Of a DNA stretch of 64,000 bases, positions 55,522 through 63,879 are shown in pieces. The stretch spans positions 1 to 64,000 of the forward strand of contig NZ_MDDC01000007.1 in the NCBI RefSeq assembly GCF_001875325.1. Direction: 5' to 3'. The stretch's first letter is position 1, and every line of letters begins with the position of its first letter. Source of the stretch: Neomoorella thermoacetica. GTDB taxonomy: Bacteria; Bacillota; DSM-521; Neomoorellales; Neomoorellaceae. Both the position numbers and the translations under genes were made by a program. Below the pieces are notes generated by a model that saw nothing but the letters and a program-made list of their open reading frames with translations, did not search any database and was not told the origin of the DNA.

Positions 55522-55932
55522 TTAAAGCCCGGACGCCATTCGCAGCAGAGATTCTTTCAATCTTTCCCTGAGATCCATGAAAGACGCTACCAATTCACCT
55601 CTTTCAAATTCCGGCAATTCGGCGATCATGCTTTCTGCTTTCCGGAGCAGTACGACGATGCCTCCAATGGCGCCCATCAAATAGGCGCTGCGTTGCTCGC
55701 CGACTAGCCGGAGTTTTTGCGGTGTGCATAAATAGTAGACACCGCCCAGGCCGTAAACCATGTGTCCCTGATCCCGCAGCGACCTGGCTAAGCGGTACAC
55801 TTTCGCTTTTTCTTCCATGCCCGCGCGGTTGAAAAGCCTCCTGGCGATCTCGCCGGTAGGCACGCCTTCCGGGAAGGCTTCTTCCAAAATTTCCAGCATT
55901 TCCTCGGCTTTTGCTTTAAGATTTTTGGGCAT
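55522..55932 (-). CDS. Winged-helix-like protein next to ParB
   Basis: 136 residues from the ATG at 55932, preceded by GGAGGATT. KAEEMLEILEEAFPEGVPTG and EIARRLFNRAGMEEKAKVYR with GHMVYGLGGVYYLCTP form a winged-helix. The C-terminal half is a helical tail. It overlaps the parB-like gene end by 17 bases. A partner regulator for the ParB-like protein is possible. Confidence 0.6.
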   Translation of the reverse strand: MPKNLKAKAEEMLEILEEAFPEGVPTGEIARRLFNRAGMEEKAKVYRLARSLRDQGHMVYGLGGVYYLCTPQKLRLVGEQRSAYLMGAIGGIVVLLRKAESMIAELPEFERGELVASFMDLRERLKESLLRMASGL

Positions 55933-57283
55933 CAACGAATCCTCCTCTTAACACCTTCAAAGTCGGCTTTTCCTCTAAAACCTCATACAACTTGGCGATT
56001 TTAGCGGCAGCCAAATCCACGCCCATTTTGAAAGTTTTAAACGCAATCGTGTCGCCAATGCTGCCGACTATTTCTTCAAGCTCCATGTGTCCGTTCCCCC
56101 GGCTCCGGGAAGCAACCAACAGCTCGTTTTTATAATTGGAAAGGATACTTTCCAAAACCTCGCTCAATTCCGAAGCCAGTCCGCCAGCTTTCCGGAAATA
56201 CTCTCGTAAAACGGCGTTGCCATCTTCTACGTGCGGGCGTTCCTTCCGCAGACGCAATTCTTTTTTTGCCGTTTCCAGCATCCTCCGTAGCCTGTCGGTT
56301 TCTTCTTCCAGCTTTTTTGCCCTGGCCCGGTCGCGTTCGCCCTCGCCGGCAACGTACCGCAGCCGAGAATTCATGTTTTCCAGCTCTTTGGTCAAGCGGT
56401 CGACCTCCGCCCTGGCGGCGTCCCTTTCCGCCAGGACAGCCGGGTCAGGCTTGTAGACCACTTTTTCAACCACTTTTTCCACTATTTCCGGCTGTCGTGC
56501 CTTCAGTTCCGCGTTCTCTTTCCGCAGGGCGTCTATTTCGGCTTTGAGTCTTGTGGCTTCGGCGGAATCCTCTTTAACGATGGCTAAAGCCTTCTCATAC
56601 TCGGCTAACCTCCGGGCGAGCTCTTCGGCCCGCTTGCGTTCGGTTTCAATTTCGCGGCGGAGTTCCTGGGCCTCTTTGACTGAAAGGCCGCAGATGCCGG
56701 ATTCGCCTAAAACCTTAAGCAACCTTTCTTGTTCTTCCGGAGAAAGAAAAGCTAGAGAATAGGCGGTTGTTTGAGAAAGTCGACCTTGAGAAACAAGATC
56801 TTGTAATGGAATAATAAGGTCGTTAAGTTTAAGAACACGCTGGACTGTTTTTTCGTCTTCTCCTATTACTTTGGCTATATCGCTAAAGGTTTTCAAAAGG
56901 ACATTTTGTCCTTTTGATTTTCTATCACCACCACGTTTTACTTTCCAATATTCTTTGAGGAATTTTGCTCGCTTTGCCTTCTTTATCGGATCCTGACATA
57001 CCCTCCGCTCTTCATTATCAGCAACTAACAGATATTCCGCCTCTTCCGGCAAAACGTCCCATACCTCGACCGGAACCTTCTCTATCCCCAATTCCTTCGC
57101 GATTTCCAGCCGCACGTGCCCGGCTATGACGGTATAGTCCGGCAATACTTTGAGCGGATCACGTATCCCGTGAATCTCAATGCTCCGCTTAATCGCTTCC
57201 CGCTCTTCCGGCGAAGGGGCCGAAAAGTACTCGCCGTTTTTAGGATGCGGCTTTAACAAGGAAACGGATACTAAATTCGTCAA
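55916..57283 (-). CDS. ParB-like protein with long coiled coil
   Basis: 455 residues. ParB N-terminal domain (LKPHPKNGEYFSAPSPEERE; YTVIAGHVRLEIAKELGIEK), where AGHVRLEIA takes the place of the GERRxRA CTP-binding motif. HTH region with FSDIAKVIGEDEKTVQRVLK and SQTTAYSLAFLSPEEQE. Residues 205-370 are a coiled coil (RREIETERKRAEELARRLAE). No ParA is adjacent. It may be a plasmid partition or transfer regulator. Confidence 0.82.
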   Translation of the reverse strand: MTNLVSVSLLKPHPKNGEYFSAPSPEEREAIKRSIEIHGIRDPLKVLPDYTVIAGHVRLEIAKELGIEKVPVEVWDVLPEEAEYLLVADNEERRVCQDPIKKAKRAKFLKEYWKVKRGGDRKSKGQNVLLKTFSDIAKVIGEDEKTVQRVLKLNDLIIPLQDLVSQGRLSQTTAYSLAFLSPEEQERLLKVLGESGICGLSVKEAQELRREIETERKRAEELARRLAEYEKALAIVKEDSAEATRLKAEIDALRKENAELKARQPEIVEKVVEKVVYKPDPAVLAERDAARAEVDRLTKELENMNSRLRYVAGEGERDRARAKKLEEETDRLRRMLETAKKELRLRKERPHVEDGNAVLREYFRKAGGLASELSEVLESILSNYKNELLVASRSRGNGHMELEEIVGSIGDTIAFKTFKMGVDLAAAKIAKLYEVLEEKPTLKVLRGGFVDAQKS

Positions 57284-57328
57284 TCAAACCACCCTTTCTG
57301 ATTAAAATCTCAAATATTTTTAATCTAT

Positions 57329-58297
57329 CTACCGCAAATTGGGAATCGCCGCGATCACGCCAGGCAACTTCTGCTGATCGACGATATAGTAACTCACGCC
57401 GCCTAAGTATTTGCCTTCGCCGGGGATCGTGTAGGTATTGACGGCGCTACCGTTTAAACCTTTCATGCTCAGGGCCAGGGAGAGCATTTCTTTGACGCTG
57501 AGGTTCGTCTTGACGTCCTTGCTGATCTCGCTGACCAATTGGGGTATTTTGGGTATAGTGCTCAATTTAAAAGTCTGGTCGATGAGGGCTTTCATAAACT
57601 TCTGCTGCCGCCCGACCCTGGTGATATCCCCCTCGGGGTCGTAGCGGTAGCGGACGTAGGCCAGGGCGTCATAGCCGTTCAAATGTTGGAACCCCGGCTT
57701 TAAATCGATGTTCTCTTCCGGGTAGTACATGCGCTTGTCGACGTCGATATCGACCCCGCCCAGGATGTCGATTATCTTCTGGAACCCCTGGAAATTGACC
57801 TCCACGTACTTGTCCACGTGGCTGCCGAGGAAATCGTTGATGGTGTCCATCAACAGCTGAGGGCCGCCGTAGGCGTGGGCGGCGTTAATCTTGTCGTAAC
57901 CGTGGCCGGGGATCTCGACCCGCGTGTCCCGGGGAATGGAGAGGAGGTCGACCCCGGGTTTTTGCGGGGCCAGGACGGCCAGCATAATGGTGTCCGACCG
58001 GGAAGGTTCGTTGGGCACCCGCTGGTCGACGCCGATGAGGAGGACGGTTTCCGGCTTGCCGGGGGCCGCTACGGCGGCGCCGCTCCCGTCTTGGGAGCTT
58101 TGCCGCTGCGGGGCCTGGACCTGCTGGCCCTGGACCGCTGCTGGATTGCCGCCAAGCCGCAAGTCGGCGATCCGGTAGCCGGCGTAGGCAGAAGCGGCGA
58201 AGGTTAAAACGGCCAGAATTACCAGACCGGCGACCGAAGGCAGGGAACTTTTTCGTTTTTTTGCCGAACCGTATGGTAAAGTTTGGGACACATTCAT
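57329..58297 (-). CDS. LytR-CpsA-Psr (LCP) family protein
   Basis: 322 residues from the ATG at 58297 behind GGGGGAAA. Membrane anchor (VAGLVILAVLTFAASAYAGY), a Gln-rich linker, then the LCP domain: LLIGVDQRVPNEPSRSDTIM, LLSIPRDTRVEIPGHGYDKI NAA, and GYDALAYVRYRYDPEGDITR. The conserved Asp and Arg residues are present. LCP enzymes attach wall polymers to peptidoglycan. Next to conjugation genes it may help fix surface structures. Confidence 0.92.
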   Translation of the reverse strand: MNVSQTLPYGSAKKRKSSLPSVAGLVILAVLTFAASAYAGYRIADLRLGGNPAAVQGQQVQAPQRQSSQDGSGAAVAAPGKPETVLLIGVDQRVPNEPSRSDTIMLAVLAPQKPGVDLLSIPRDTRVEIPGHGYDKINAAHAYGGPQLLMDTINDFLGSHVDKYVEVNFQGFQKIIDILGGVDIDVDKRMYYPEENIDLKPGFQHLNGYDALAYVRYRYDPEGDITRVGRQQKFMKALIDQTFKLSTIPKIPQLVSEISKDVKTNLSVKEMLSLALSMKGLNGSAVNTYTIPGEGKYLGGVSYYIVDQQKLPGVIAAIPNLR

Positions 58298-58313
58298 CGG
58301 CTTTCCCCCTGAA

Positions 58314-58362
58314 AAGAAAAAAAGCCTACCCCCTACCCGATACAACGGGTGGAAGATAGGCT
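58314..58362 (-). terminator. Terminator-like hairpin before the LCP gene
   Basis: AGCCTATCTTCCACCCG and CGGGTAGGGGGTAGGCT form an imperfect stem followed by a T-rich run on the minus strand; ends the VirB6-like gene. Confidence 0.75.
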
Positions 58363-58371
58363 GTAGTCAGA

Positions 58372-61300
58372 TTATCGCCAGTGGTAGTATCCTTTATCAT
58401 CTGATATATTAGGCGTCTCCGGCTTCGCCGCCGTGCCAGCCCCGAAGCCCCGACCGGGCAGCACTATTTCGGAAGAAAAATCTTTGACGGTCGCGGCGTC
58501 GTTGCGCAGCATATTGCTAGCCGCCATTCCCGGTCGCCTCGCTGGAGACTTCGTGCCGCCAAGGCCGGCGTCCCGGCTCGCCGCGTCCCCGTCAGCACGA
58601 CCAGCCGTCAGGCCGGGTGCTGTGCTGCTTGCTTCGCCGCTGTCCCGCACCTCCGACCTGGCCGCGGTCACGGCCCTCACGCCGCGCCCGGGTTGAGCAT
58701 CGTCGTCCCGCGGCTGCGCGGGCGCCGTCCTCTGCCGGAGCACATCTGACTCCATGCCGTTCGGGCCGTTATCGGTAGCGGCCCCCGCATCGGTACGACT
58801 ACCGCCTGAGATGGGCGCAGGATTGCCCGTCCCGACGTTTTCCGGCGTCTCCGGGCCAGCCGTGGAACCAGCGGCCGTTTCGGGCATGGACGACTTGGCG
58901 ACGGGCCGCCACGACGGGACGACGCCGGGAGACGAATCGATCGAAGGTTCCGGACGCTCCGGCATCGACGCTCCCGGTCCGGAAGCATTTGCCGCGGAAG
59001 GCATATCTTTAACCGTGAGCCCGCCGCTTCCTCGTCCCGTGGGCGGGCCGCTCGCGACGCCGGACGTTTCACCGTCTTCTCCACCACTCGCGCTATCGCG
59101 GCCGGCATCGAAAGCGTCGCCCGCGCCCGGGGCCACGCCTGCCGCGGGCGTCTCCGGCCTGGCCGCCGCGTCGCCGGAACGCCATGACGAAGCAACGTCT
59201 GGGGCCGCCACCTCACGGCCGGACCGCACCGGGGCTGAAGCGCTCAGGTCCGGCTCCGGCCGCCCGTCTACGTCCCGGACTTCTTCGCGGGAATCTGTTA
59301 GGCCGTCGTCGCCAGCGGCGGTCGTTGCGTCAAGCTCTCCGATTGGTGGAGACATCCCCGCGTCTTCGCCGTCTTCTTCCACGACCGGGCGGCCGCCGTA
59401 GCCGCCGAGCAAAGCGTCGGCCTTATCGCCGTCGCCGCCAGCGGCGGCGGCATCTTTCAGGGTTAAGCGGTAGCGCGGCGGCACGACCGTCTCTTCTTCA
59501 TCGCCGTCCGTCTTAGCCCAGGGCGGAGAGATCTTCAGGGCGGCGCGGCTTTCCCGCGCGGACGCCCGCCCGCCCGGCGCGGGAGAGTCGGCCCGCTCTA
59601 CGCCGGGCATCGACCACACGCCCGGTTCTGTTTCCACAAGGTCTATTATTCGGCCACTTTTTCCGCCGCCGAGGAAGCCCGCTGGCCCCGTGCCGCCGAT
59701 GCGCCTGTCCGGCGGCACGGAGGCCGCCTGTTCGGCCGCGACATTTTCGCCTATGTTGTGGAGATCGGTCTCGACGTTGTCAAAGCCGCGGCGGACGTCG
59801 CGGCCGAGGCGGCGGTTCTGCCAGAGTATCGCCAGCCCTTCTCCGAGTGGGCCCCATTCCCTAAGCAACCCCAAGACGCCCTGCGTGATGGGACGTCCGG
59901 CGCGATCGCCCGTCTTCAGGACACGCTCGTGGAGCCGTTCGCTGCCGGAACTCACGGCATTCATGAGCATAGCGCGGAATTTCCAGGCAAAGAGAAGGCC
60001 GCCGCCGTAAATTAAGGTCAAAACCGCCATCGCCAGCCCTATCGCCTGGCTGTTGTCGAGTATCCCTTTCACTACGCCCGTGGCGAGGGCAAACACGCCG
60101 CCCAGGTAGATCCCGAAAATCAGCTTGTTGGCCAGAAAAGCGGCCATATTTTTGAAATACCGGACGGCAAATGCCCAGCCGGCGTCGGGCACCATGGCGG
60201 CGAACAATGCCGCCGGGGCGAAGATGAGGAGGAGAACGAGCATGAACTGGCTCAAGATGAGGTAGCCTCCGATTATCCCGACGAGCAAAAAGAAAGCCAA
60301 TGCCGGAAAAATCGTCGCAATTGCCGCGCCTATATGCCGGAAAACTGCGTCCGTCGACATCGCGAAGCCGACGACCGTTCCGGGATGCTGGCCGTGGTCG
60401 ATTGCTTTCCGGCCGGAAGCCGATTGGCCCAGCATTTCGGCCGCGGCGTCCCTGGCCTTGTCGTCGCCGCTGGCTAAAAACAAGGTGTCGGCGTACAGGG
60501 AGCCGTCCTGGACTTTTTTATCCAGCTCAGCTATCTTATTTTTATCCTGGGAGAAAGCGCTTTTGTCGACAATTGACCATTCGTCGGCAGTGATTTTCAG
60601 TTTATTTGGGTCGGACGTGCCGAACATGGTCGCCGCCCAGGGGTCGGACACGCACGTCTCCCACGCGGCCGTCCCGGCGTTGGCCAGCCCCAGGTCCAGG
60701 TCGCTTTTAAACTGGCCTAAGTTCTGGTTTTGCCAAAAGAAATGGGCCGCCGAACTCAGAGCCACCCCAGCCACGCCGTCCGTGAGGGAGACCGCGCCGC
60801 GGACCAGCTGGGGCGCGCAAGCCGTGTAAAAGAAAACCGCCGTCAAGGCCATCACGGCCACTACGAGGGATTTGACCGTGCCGGCCAATTGGCCGGCCAG
60901 CAGCTTCTGCATGGCCAGGATGAGGAAGAGGACGATCGAAATCTCCAGGGCCACGTCCGCGAACGACTTGCCGTTGAACGTGAAGATGTCGCGGGCTGCC
61001 GCGCCGACCCAGTCGGCCATGCCGACAAGCCAGTCCGAGTTGAACGTCAGGAACATCAAATTTATTCCTGCCGTAACCAAAAATTTTGTTATGGAGAAGA
61101 CGCTGTTCGCTATGGTGTCCAGGGCCCAAAGGGTGATCGAGCTCATACGCGGCAAAAAGCCCAACCATTTATCCGGCGGGCAATGCCAGAAGAGATAGCG
61201 CCCCATCGGCCAGTTCTGCCACGGCAGCCCCTTATAGTTGGCGAGTGTCGACAGGGCCATCAACAACGTACCGGCGACAAATGTCGGCCCCGCACCGACC

Positions 61301-61521
61301 CCTATCGATGTAGCCGTAATGGAGCTGCTGGCGCCCAGAGGCATCAAGAAATCTTCCATCTGCCGCTCGGCCGCGACGTCGCCCGTCAGGTTGTTCTGGT
61401 CGGCGGACTCGTCGCCGATAAAATGCCGCTGGGCCGCCCACGCCGGCGCGGCGGCCGCCAGCATGACGGTGGCCAATAAAAGGGCGGCGATAAAACGTTT
61501 AAAGACGCGGCTATTCTTCAT
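58372..61521 (-). CDS. VirB6/TrbL-like conjugation membrane protein
   Basis: 1049 residues from the ATG at 61521 (GGGGGAAG upstream). Signal peptide (IAALLLATVMLAAAAPAWA). Membrane segments are grouped at residues about 140-240 (VALEISIVLFLILAMQKLLA; SLVVAVMALTAVFFYTACAP) and 400-520 (IFPALAFFLLVGIIGGYLIL; FMLVLLLIFAPAALFAAMVP), as in TrbL/VirB6 channel proteins of Gram-positive conjugative elements. Residues 600-1049 are long, disordered and rich in Asp, Gly, Ala and Pro. It is the only recognised mating-channel part in the window. Confidence 0.8.
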   Translation of the reverse strand: MKNSRVFKRFIAALLLATVMLAAAAPAWAAQRHFIGDESADQNNLTGDVAAERQMEDFLMPLGASSSITATSIGVGAGPTFVAGTLLMALSTLANYKGLPWQNWPMGRYLFWHCPPDKWLGFLPRMSSITLWALDTIANSVFSITKFLVTAGINLMFLTFNSDWLVGMADWVGAAARDIFTFNGKSFADVALEISIVLFLILAMQKLLAGQLAGTVKSLVVAVMALTAVFFYTACAPQLVRGAVSLTDGVAGVALSSAAHFFWQNQNLGQFKSDLDLGLANAGTAAWETCVSDPWAATMFGTSDPNKLKITADEWSIVDKSAFSQDKNKIAELDKKVQDGSLYADTLFLASGDDKARDAAAEMLGQSASGRKAIDHGQHPGTVVGFAMSTDAVFRHIGAAIATIFPALAFFLLVGIIGGYLILSQFMLVLLLIFAPAALFAAMVPDAGWAFAVRYFKNMAAFLANKLIFGIYLGGVFALATGVVKGILDNSQAIGLAMAVLTLIYGGGLLFAWKFRAMLMNAVSSGSERLHERVLKTGDRAGRPITQGVLGLLREWGPLGEGLAILWQNRRLGRDVRRGFDNVETDLHNIGENVAAEQAASVPPDRRIGGTGPAGFLGGGKSGRIIDLVETEPGVWSMPGVERADSPAPGGRASARESRAALKISPPWAKTDGDEEETVVPPRYRLTLKDAAAAGGDGDKADALLGGYGGRPVVEEDGEDAGMSPPIGELDATTAAGDDGLTDSREEVRDVDGRPEPDLSASAPVRSGREVAAPDVASSWRSGDAAARPETPAAGVAPGAGDAFDAGRDSASGGEDGETSGVASGPPTGRGSGGLTVKDMPSAANASGPGASMPERPEPSIDSSPGVVPSWRPVAKSSMPETAAGSTAGPETPENVGTGNPAPISGGSRTDAGAATDNGPNGMESDVLRQRTAPAQPRDDDAQPGRGVRAVTAARSEVRDSGEASSTAPGLTAGRADGDAASRDAGLGGTKSPARRPGMAASNMLRNDAATVKDFSSEIVLPGRGFGAGTAAKPETPNISDDKGYYHWR

Positions 61522-61735
61522 CGATAACTTCCCCCACAATGTAGTCCACCTCGATTTCCACGCTAGATGCCGGGTTGAGCTCCCGTTCCAAACGCTCCAG
61601 CACCGCCATGACCCGCGGGTCGTCCGTCTCCGCGACCATGAGCGGCACGCGCCGCCGCCGGACTACTCTCCACACGCCGTCCGGGCCGCGTTCACAATCG
61701 TTGATCACGCGGGTCAGTTTATGGACGGAAAGCAT
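61511..61735 (-). CDS. Hypothetical 74-residue protein before the VirB6-like gene
   Basis: ATG at 61735 behind GAAGG; the longer frame to 61792 runs through a terminator. MLSVHKLTRVINDCERGPDG, then VWRVVRRRRVPLMVAETDDP and an acidic end (EIEVDYIVGEVIDEE). Overlaps the VirB6-like start by 11 bases, so tightly coupled. Function unknown. Confidence 0.6.
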   Translation of the reverse strand: MLSVHKLTRVINDCERGPDGVWRVVRRRRVPLMVAETDDPRVMAVLERLERELNPASSVEIEVDYIVGEVIDEE

Positions 61736-61773
61736 AAAGATTGCACCTTCTTTCTTGGCTGGATTTGAAACCC

Positions 61774-61803
61774 AAAAAAAAAAGCCGAGCATTGAACTCG
61801 GCT
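61774..61803 (-). terminator. Rho-independent terminator after the toxin gene
   Basis: AGCCGAGTTCAATGCTCGGCT hairpin followed by ten T on the minus strand. Confidence 0.92.
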
Positions 61804-61814
61804 TAAAAAGAAAA

Positions 61815-62164
61815 TTATGCGCGTTTCCGTTTCACCTTATGGTATGGGCACACTTCATGGTTTCTATCAAACCATAAAAGCCTAAATACATTTCCTGCCC
61901 TGTAACCATAAATCCTTTTCTTTTCGTCCACATTTATCGAGTAGACCGTAACATCCGGAGATACCCCTGGGGGTAATGGCTTTGAAGGTTCTACAGGATG
62001 AAGATCCAGTCCAGGATGTTGCCATATTTCTTTCCACGTAAGTACCTCCATCTTCTTAAAAGTAGCCACTAACTGTTGAAGCTCGTCCTTTTGCCACTCA
62101 CACAAGAGGCAATCGTTATCCGAAGCATGTAAGAAAGAAAATGTTGGCCTACCATCTTCTTCAT
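61815..62164 (-). pseudogene. 3' part of a toxin gene split by the IscB element
   Basis: About 116 codons: EEDGRPTFSFLHASDNDCLL, ELQQLVATFKKMEVLTWKEI, then RIYGYRAGNVFRLLWFDRN HEV. The Arg/Tyr-rich end suits RelE-like RNase toxins, though I cannot assign a family with certainty. The frame has no start of its own: reading back it enters the IscB right end. Its missing 5' part is at 63798-63879. In the intact state the two give a protein of about 144 residues downstream of a Panacea antitoxin. Confidence 0.75.
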
Positions 62165-62171
62165 AGAAAAC

Positions 62172-62215
62172 GCCGCCTGGAAACCCACGGCCTCGTGCCG
62201 TGGGAGGAAAGGCGG
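62172..62215 (-). repeat. Right-end hairpin of the IscB element
   Basis: Immediately after the iscB stop: CCGCCTTTCCT, CCCACGGCACGAGGCCGTGG G, TTTCCAGGCGG. A two-part stem (CCGCC/GGCGG outer, CCCACGGC/GCCGTGGG inner), typical of a Y1 transposase recognition hairpin. Confidence 0.8.
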
Positions 62216-63475
62216 CTACGCCACCTCCCAAATTAAAGTGTCGCTGTTTTGCAATTTGTGGAGCCTGTTGACGCTGGCCCCGTTATAAAGCTCTTCGCCG
62301 GAAAACTCGGCAATTCTCACAGCCCCACGGCTGAATAATGTATTGACGTACCCGGTTATCGCCTCACTTTTCCTGGTACGGTAGGATACCAGATCGTATT
62401 TCTGAAACCGGACTCCGTTTTTGTTAACCAGATATCGGTTGGCGTTAGCCTTCGGCCTTACACCGCCCTTAGTCGGGTTGGCCCGGTGCAACTGCCGATT
62501 ATTGGATCGCACGAACCGCCCTTTTATCACTTTCGGCAGATCTGCTTTAGGGGCAATACCGAAGGCCGCATAGATTAAAGCCAGGGCATCGCTGTAACGG
62601 GTCTTGTCCAATCCCATCTTCAGCCTAGCTTCTTTCACCTCATAAGCCGGTATCTTTATCCCTTCCAGGGCGTTAAACTGCGGGTTTAAAGCGTTAAGCC
62701 TCGCCGGCCAGCGGTAGGATTCCACGACTTTCTTGATTTCTATCTCGCCTTTCGTCACTTTGGCGTGGCATCCTTTGCACAGCGTTATTAAATTCTTCGG
62801 CCGATCGCTACCGCCACGAAAACGCCAGACGATATGGTGGATTTCCAACCCTTCCGGCTCGCCACAGAGGACACATCGATACGAATCACGCTCTAAAACA
62901 TATTCCCGGTAATTCTTTTTGTCCTTGAGCGGTCCTTCCTGGTAGCCTTTGCCTTTCACTTCCGGGTTCACCATCTTGTGGGTGTCGAATTTACTAATTC
63001 TCTCCGCCCACGCGGCTATCGGGAGAATAGATTCTACAAAGCTGCGGACTTTTAGGTGCTCGTACCATAAGTGGCTTACCGAAGGCGGCAGCCACCCTTC
63101 TTCTCTCTTGCGGTTATCCACCCGGCAGGGCCGGTAAGGCGTCTTGCGGTTGCGACGGCTTCGCCTCAAGCTCGCCCGCAGGTATATCAATTCCGATATG
63201 TCCCGGCGGCCGGTTACTTCCCCAAGGAACAACACTTCCCCGTCTTCACGGACGGCGGCTATCCCCTGGGTCAAGCCCCGGCCTCGTCCAGCATAAACTT
63301 TTTGTTTATACCCGCTAGAGCCATATAACAATTGGATGGTGAACGGTTTTACTTTGATTACTTTCGCCTTGCCCTCTTTGAGGAGGATCCGTGCTTTTCT
63401 GGGACTGCAAGGCATCAACGGTTTCCCGTGTTTATTCAACACGTAGACGTAAACTTTTTGCCTGCACGCTAACAT
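62216..63475 (-). CDS. iscB: IscB RNA-guided nuclease with intact HNH and degenerate RuvC
   Basis: 419 residues, start behind GGAGGGACA. PLMP domain: residues 12-51 (GKPLMPCSPRKARILL). Arginine-rich bridge helix: LRRSRRNRKTPYR (residues 103-115). HNH complete: His213-His214 (LEIHHIVWRF), Asn228 (PKNLITLC), His237 (CKGCHAKV), with zinc Cys pairs CVLC and CKGC. RuvC-I has no Asp: KVYAGRGRGLTQGIAAV stands where IscB has IDPGSxxTGIA. RuvC-II AAWAERISKFD has Arg159 at the Glu position (Glu158 is one residue off). RuvC-III is TRYSDAL with Arg instead of His, Asp296 kept. Predicted to nick only the guide-paired strand. Confidence 0.9.
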   Translation of the reverse strand: MLACRQKVYVYVLNKHGKPLMPCSPRKARILLKEGKAKVIKVKPFTIQLLYGSSGYKQKVYAGRGRGLTQGIAAVREDGEVLFLGEVTGRRDISELIYLRASLRRSRRNRKTPYRPCRVDNRKREEGWLPPSVSHLWYEHLKVRSFVESILPIAAWAERISKFDTHKMVNPEVKGKGYQEGPLKDKKNYREYVLERDSYRCVLCGEPEGLEIHHIVWRFRGGSDRPKNLITLCKGCHAKVTKGEIEIKKVVESYRWPARLNALNPQFNALEGIKIPAYEVKEARLKMGLDKTRYSDALALIYAAFGIAPKADLPKVIKGRFVRSNNRQLHRANPTKGGVRPKANANRYLVNKNGVRFQKYDLVSYRTRKSEAITGYVNTLFSRGAVRIAEFSGEELYNGASVNRLHKLQNSDTLIWEVA

Positions 63476-63813
63476 GAAGCGTGTCCCTCCTAATCAGGAG
63501 TTATTGTGCCCGTCGCCAACGTTATCCCGGCTTTTTACTCCCGCCTCACTGTCCCTTACCCCCAGGACTGTTTAAAGCTGTCCGGCTTTGATACCGGGCA
63601 GGACTTTCGTCACGGGAGCCAGAGCGGCAGGCTCGGGCTACACCCGCCGGTGGCGTGACCGGGATAACTTGGATCCTTTAAGATCCCCGCTCGCCCAATA
63701 CGGGTTTACGGGAGAGGTTAATTCCTCTCAGGCTAGTCAACCGGGGCTTGCGGCTAATCGCTCGCAAGCCCCCGGCCTTGTGCCGGGGGTGGTTGACAAG
63801 AACTCTGGCGGAG
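63476..63813 (-). ncRNA. IscB guide RNA (omega/HEARO RNA), guide taken from the toxin gene
   Basis: Minus-strand RNA upstream of iscB. The first stem pairs GTCAACC (63797-63791) with GGTTGAC (63742-63736) around two hairpins (63789-63769, CCCCCGGC arms; 63768-63747, CTTGCG arms). It is followed by AGCCTGAGAGGAATTAACCT, where known IscB RNAs have an AGGCTGAGA element, and further stems to the iscB ribosome site. The 16-base guide at 63813-63798 is CTCCGCCAGAGTTCTT, i.e. toxin-gene sequence. Confidence 0.85.
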
Positions 63814-63879
63814 CTCAAGTGCTTTCTTAGGTATCTTACCTTCACGAGGAGAGGGCTTTTTTAGCTTTCGTTTACTCAT
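63798..63879 (-). pseudogene. 5' part of the split toxin gene
   Basis: ATG at 63879 overlaps the antitoxin stop (ATGAGTAA). It encodes MSKRKLKKPSPREGKIPKKA LELRQSS and is cut by the IscB element after 27 codons plus one base. Basic N terminus. Continues in frame at 62164 when the element is removed. Confidence 0.75.

Larger units (their letters stand above)
62165..63797 (-). mobile_element. IscB (HEARO) element inserted in a toxin gene
   Basis: Order on the minus strand: guide-RNA left part from 63797, iscB, right-end hairpin ending near 62165-62171. The outside sequence on the left is AGAGTTCTT; on the right TTTTCTATGA. HEARO elements were reported to sit just before ATGA or GTGA, and ATGA is present here. 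Joining AGAGTTCTT to ATGAAG (or to TTTTCT) restores one open toxin frame. No tnpA is present and no target duplication is seen, as expected for IS200/IS605-type movement. Confidence 0.85.

Noticed and set aside
53825-61735. Complete conjugation (type IV secretion) system
   Set aside because: Only the VirB6-like protein and wall hydrolases are visible. VirB4, coupling protein and relaxase were not found in the window.
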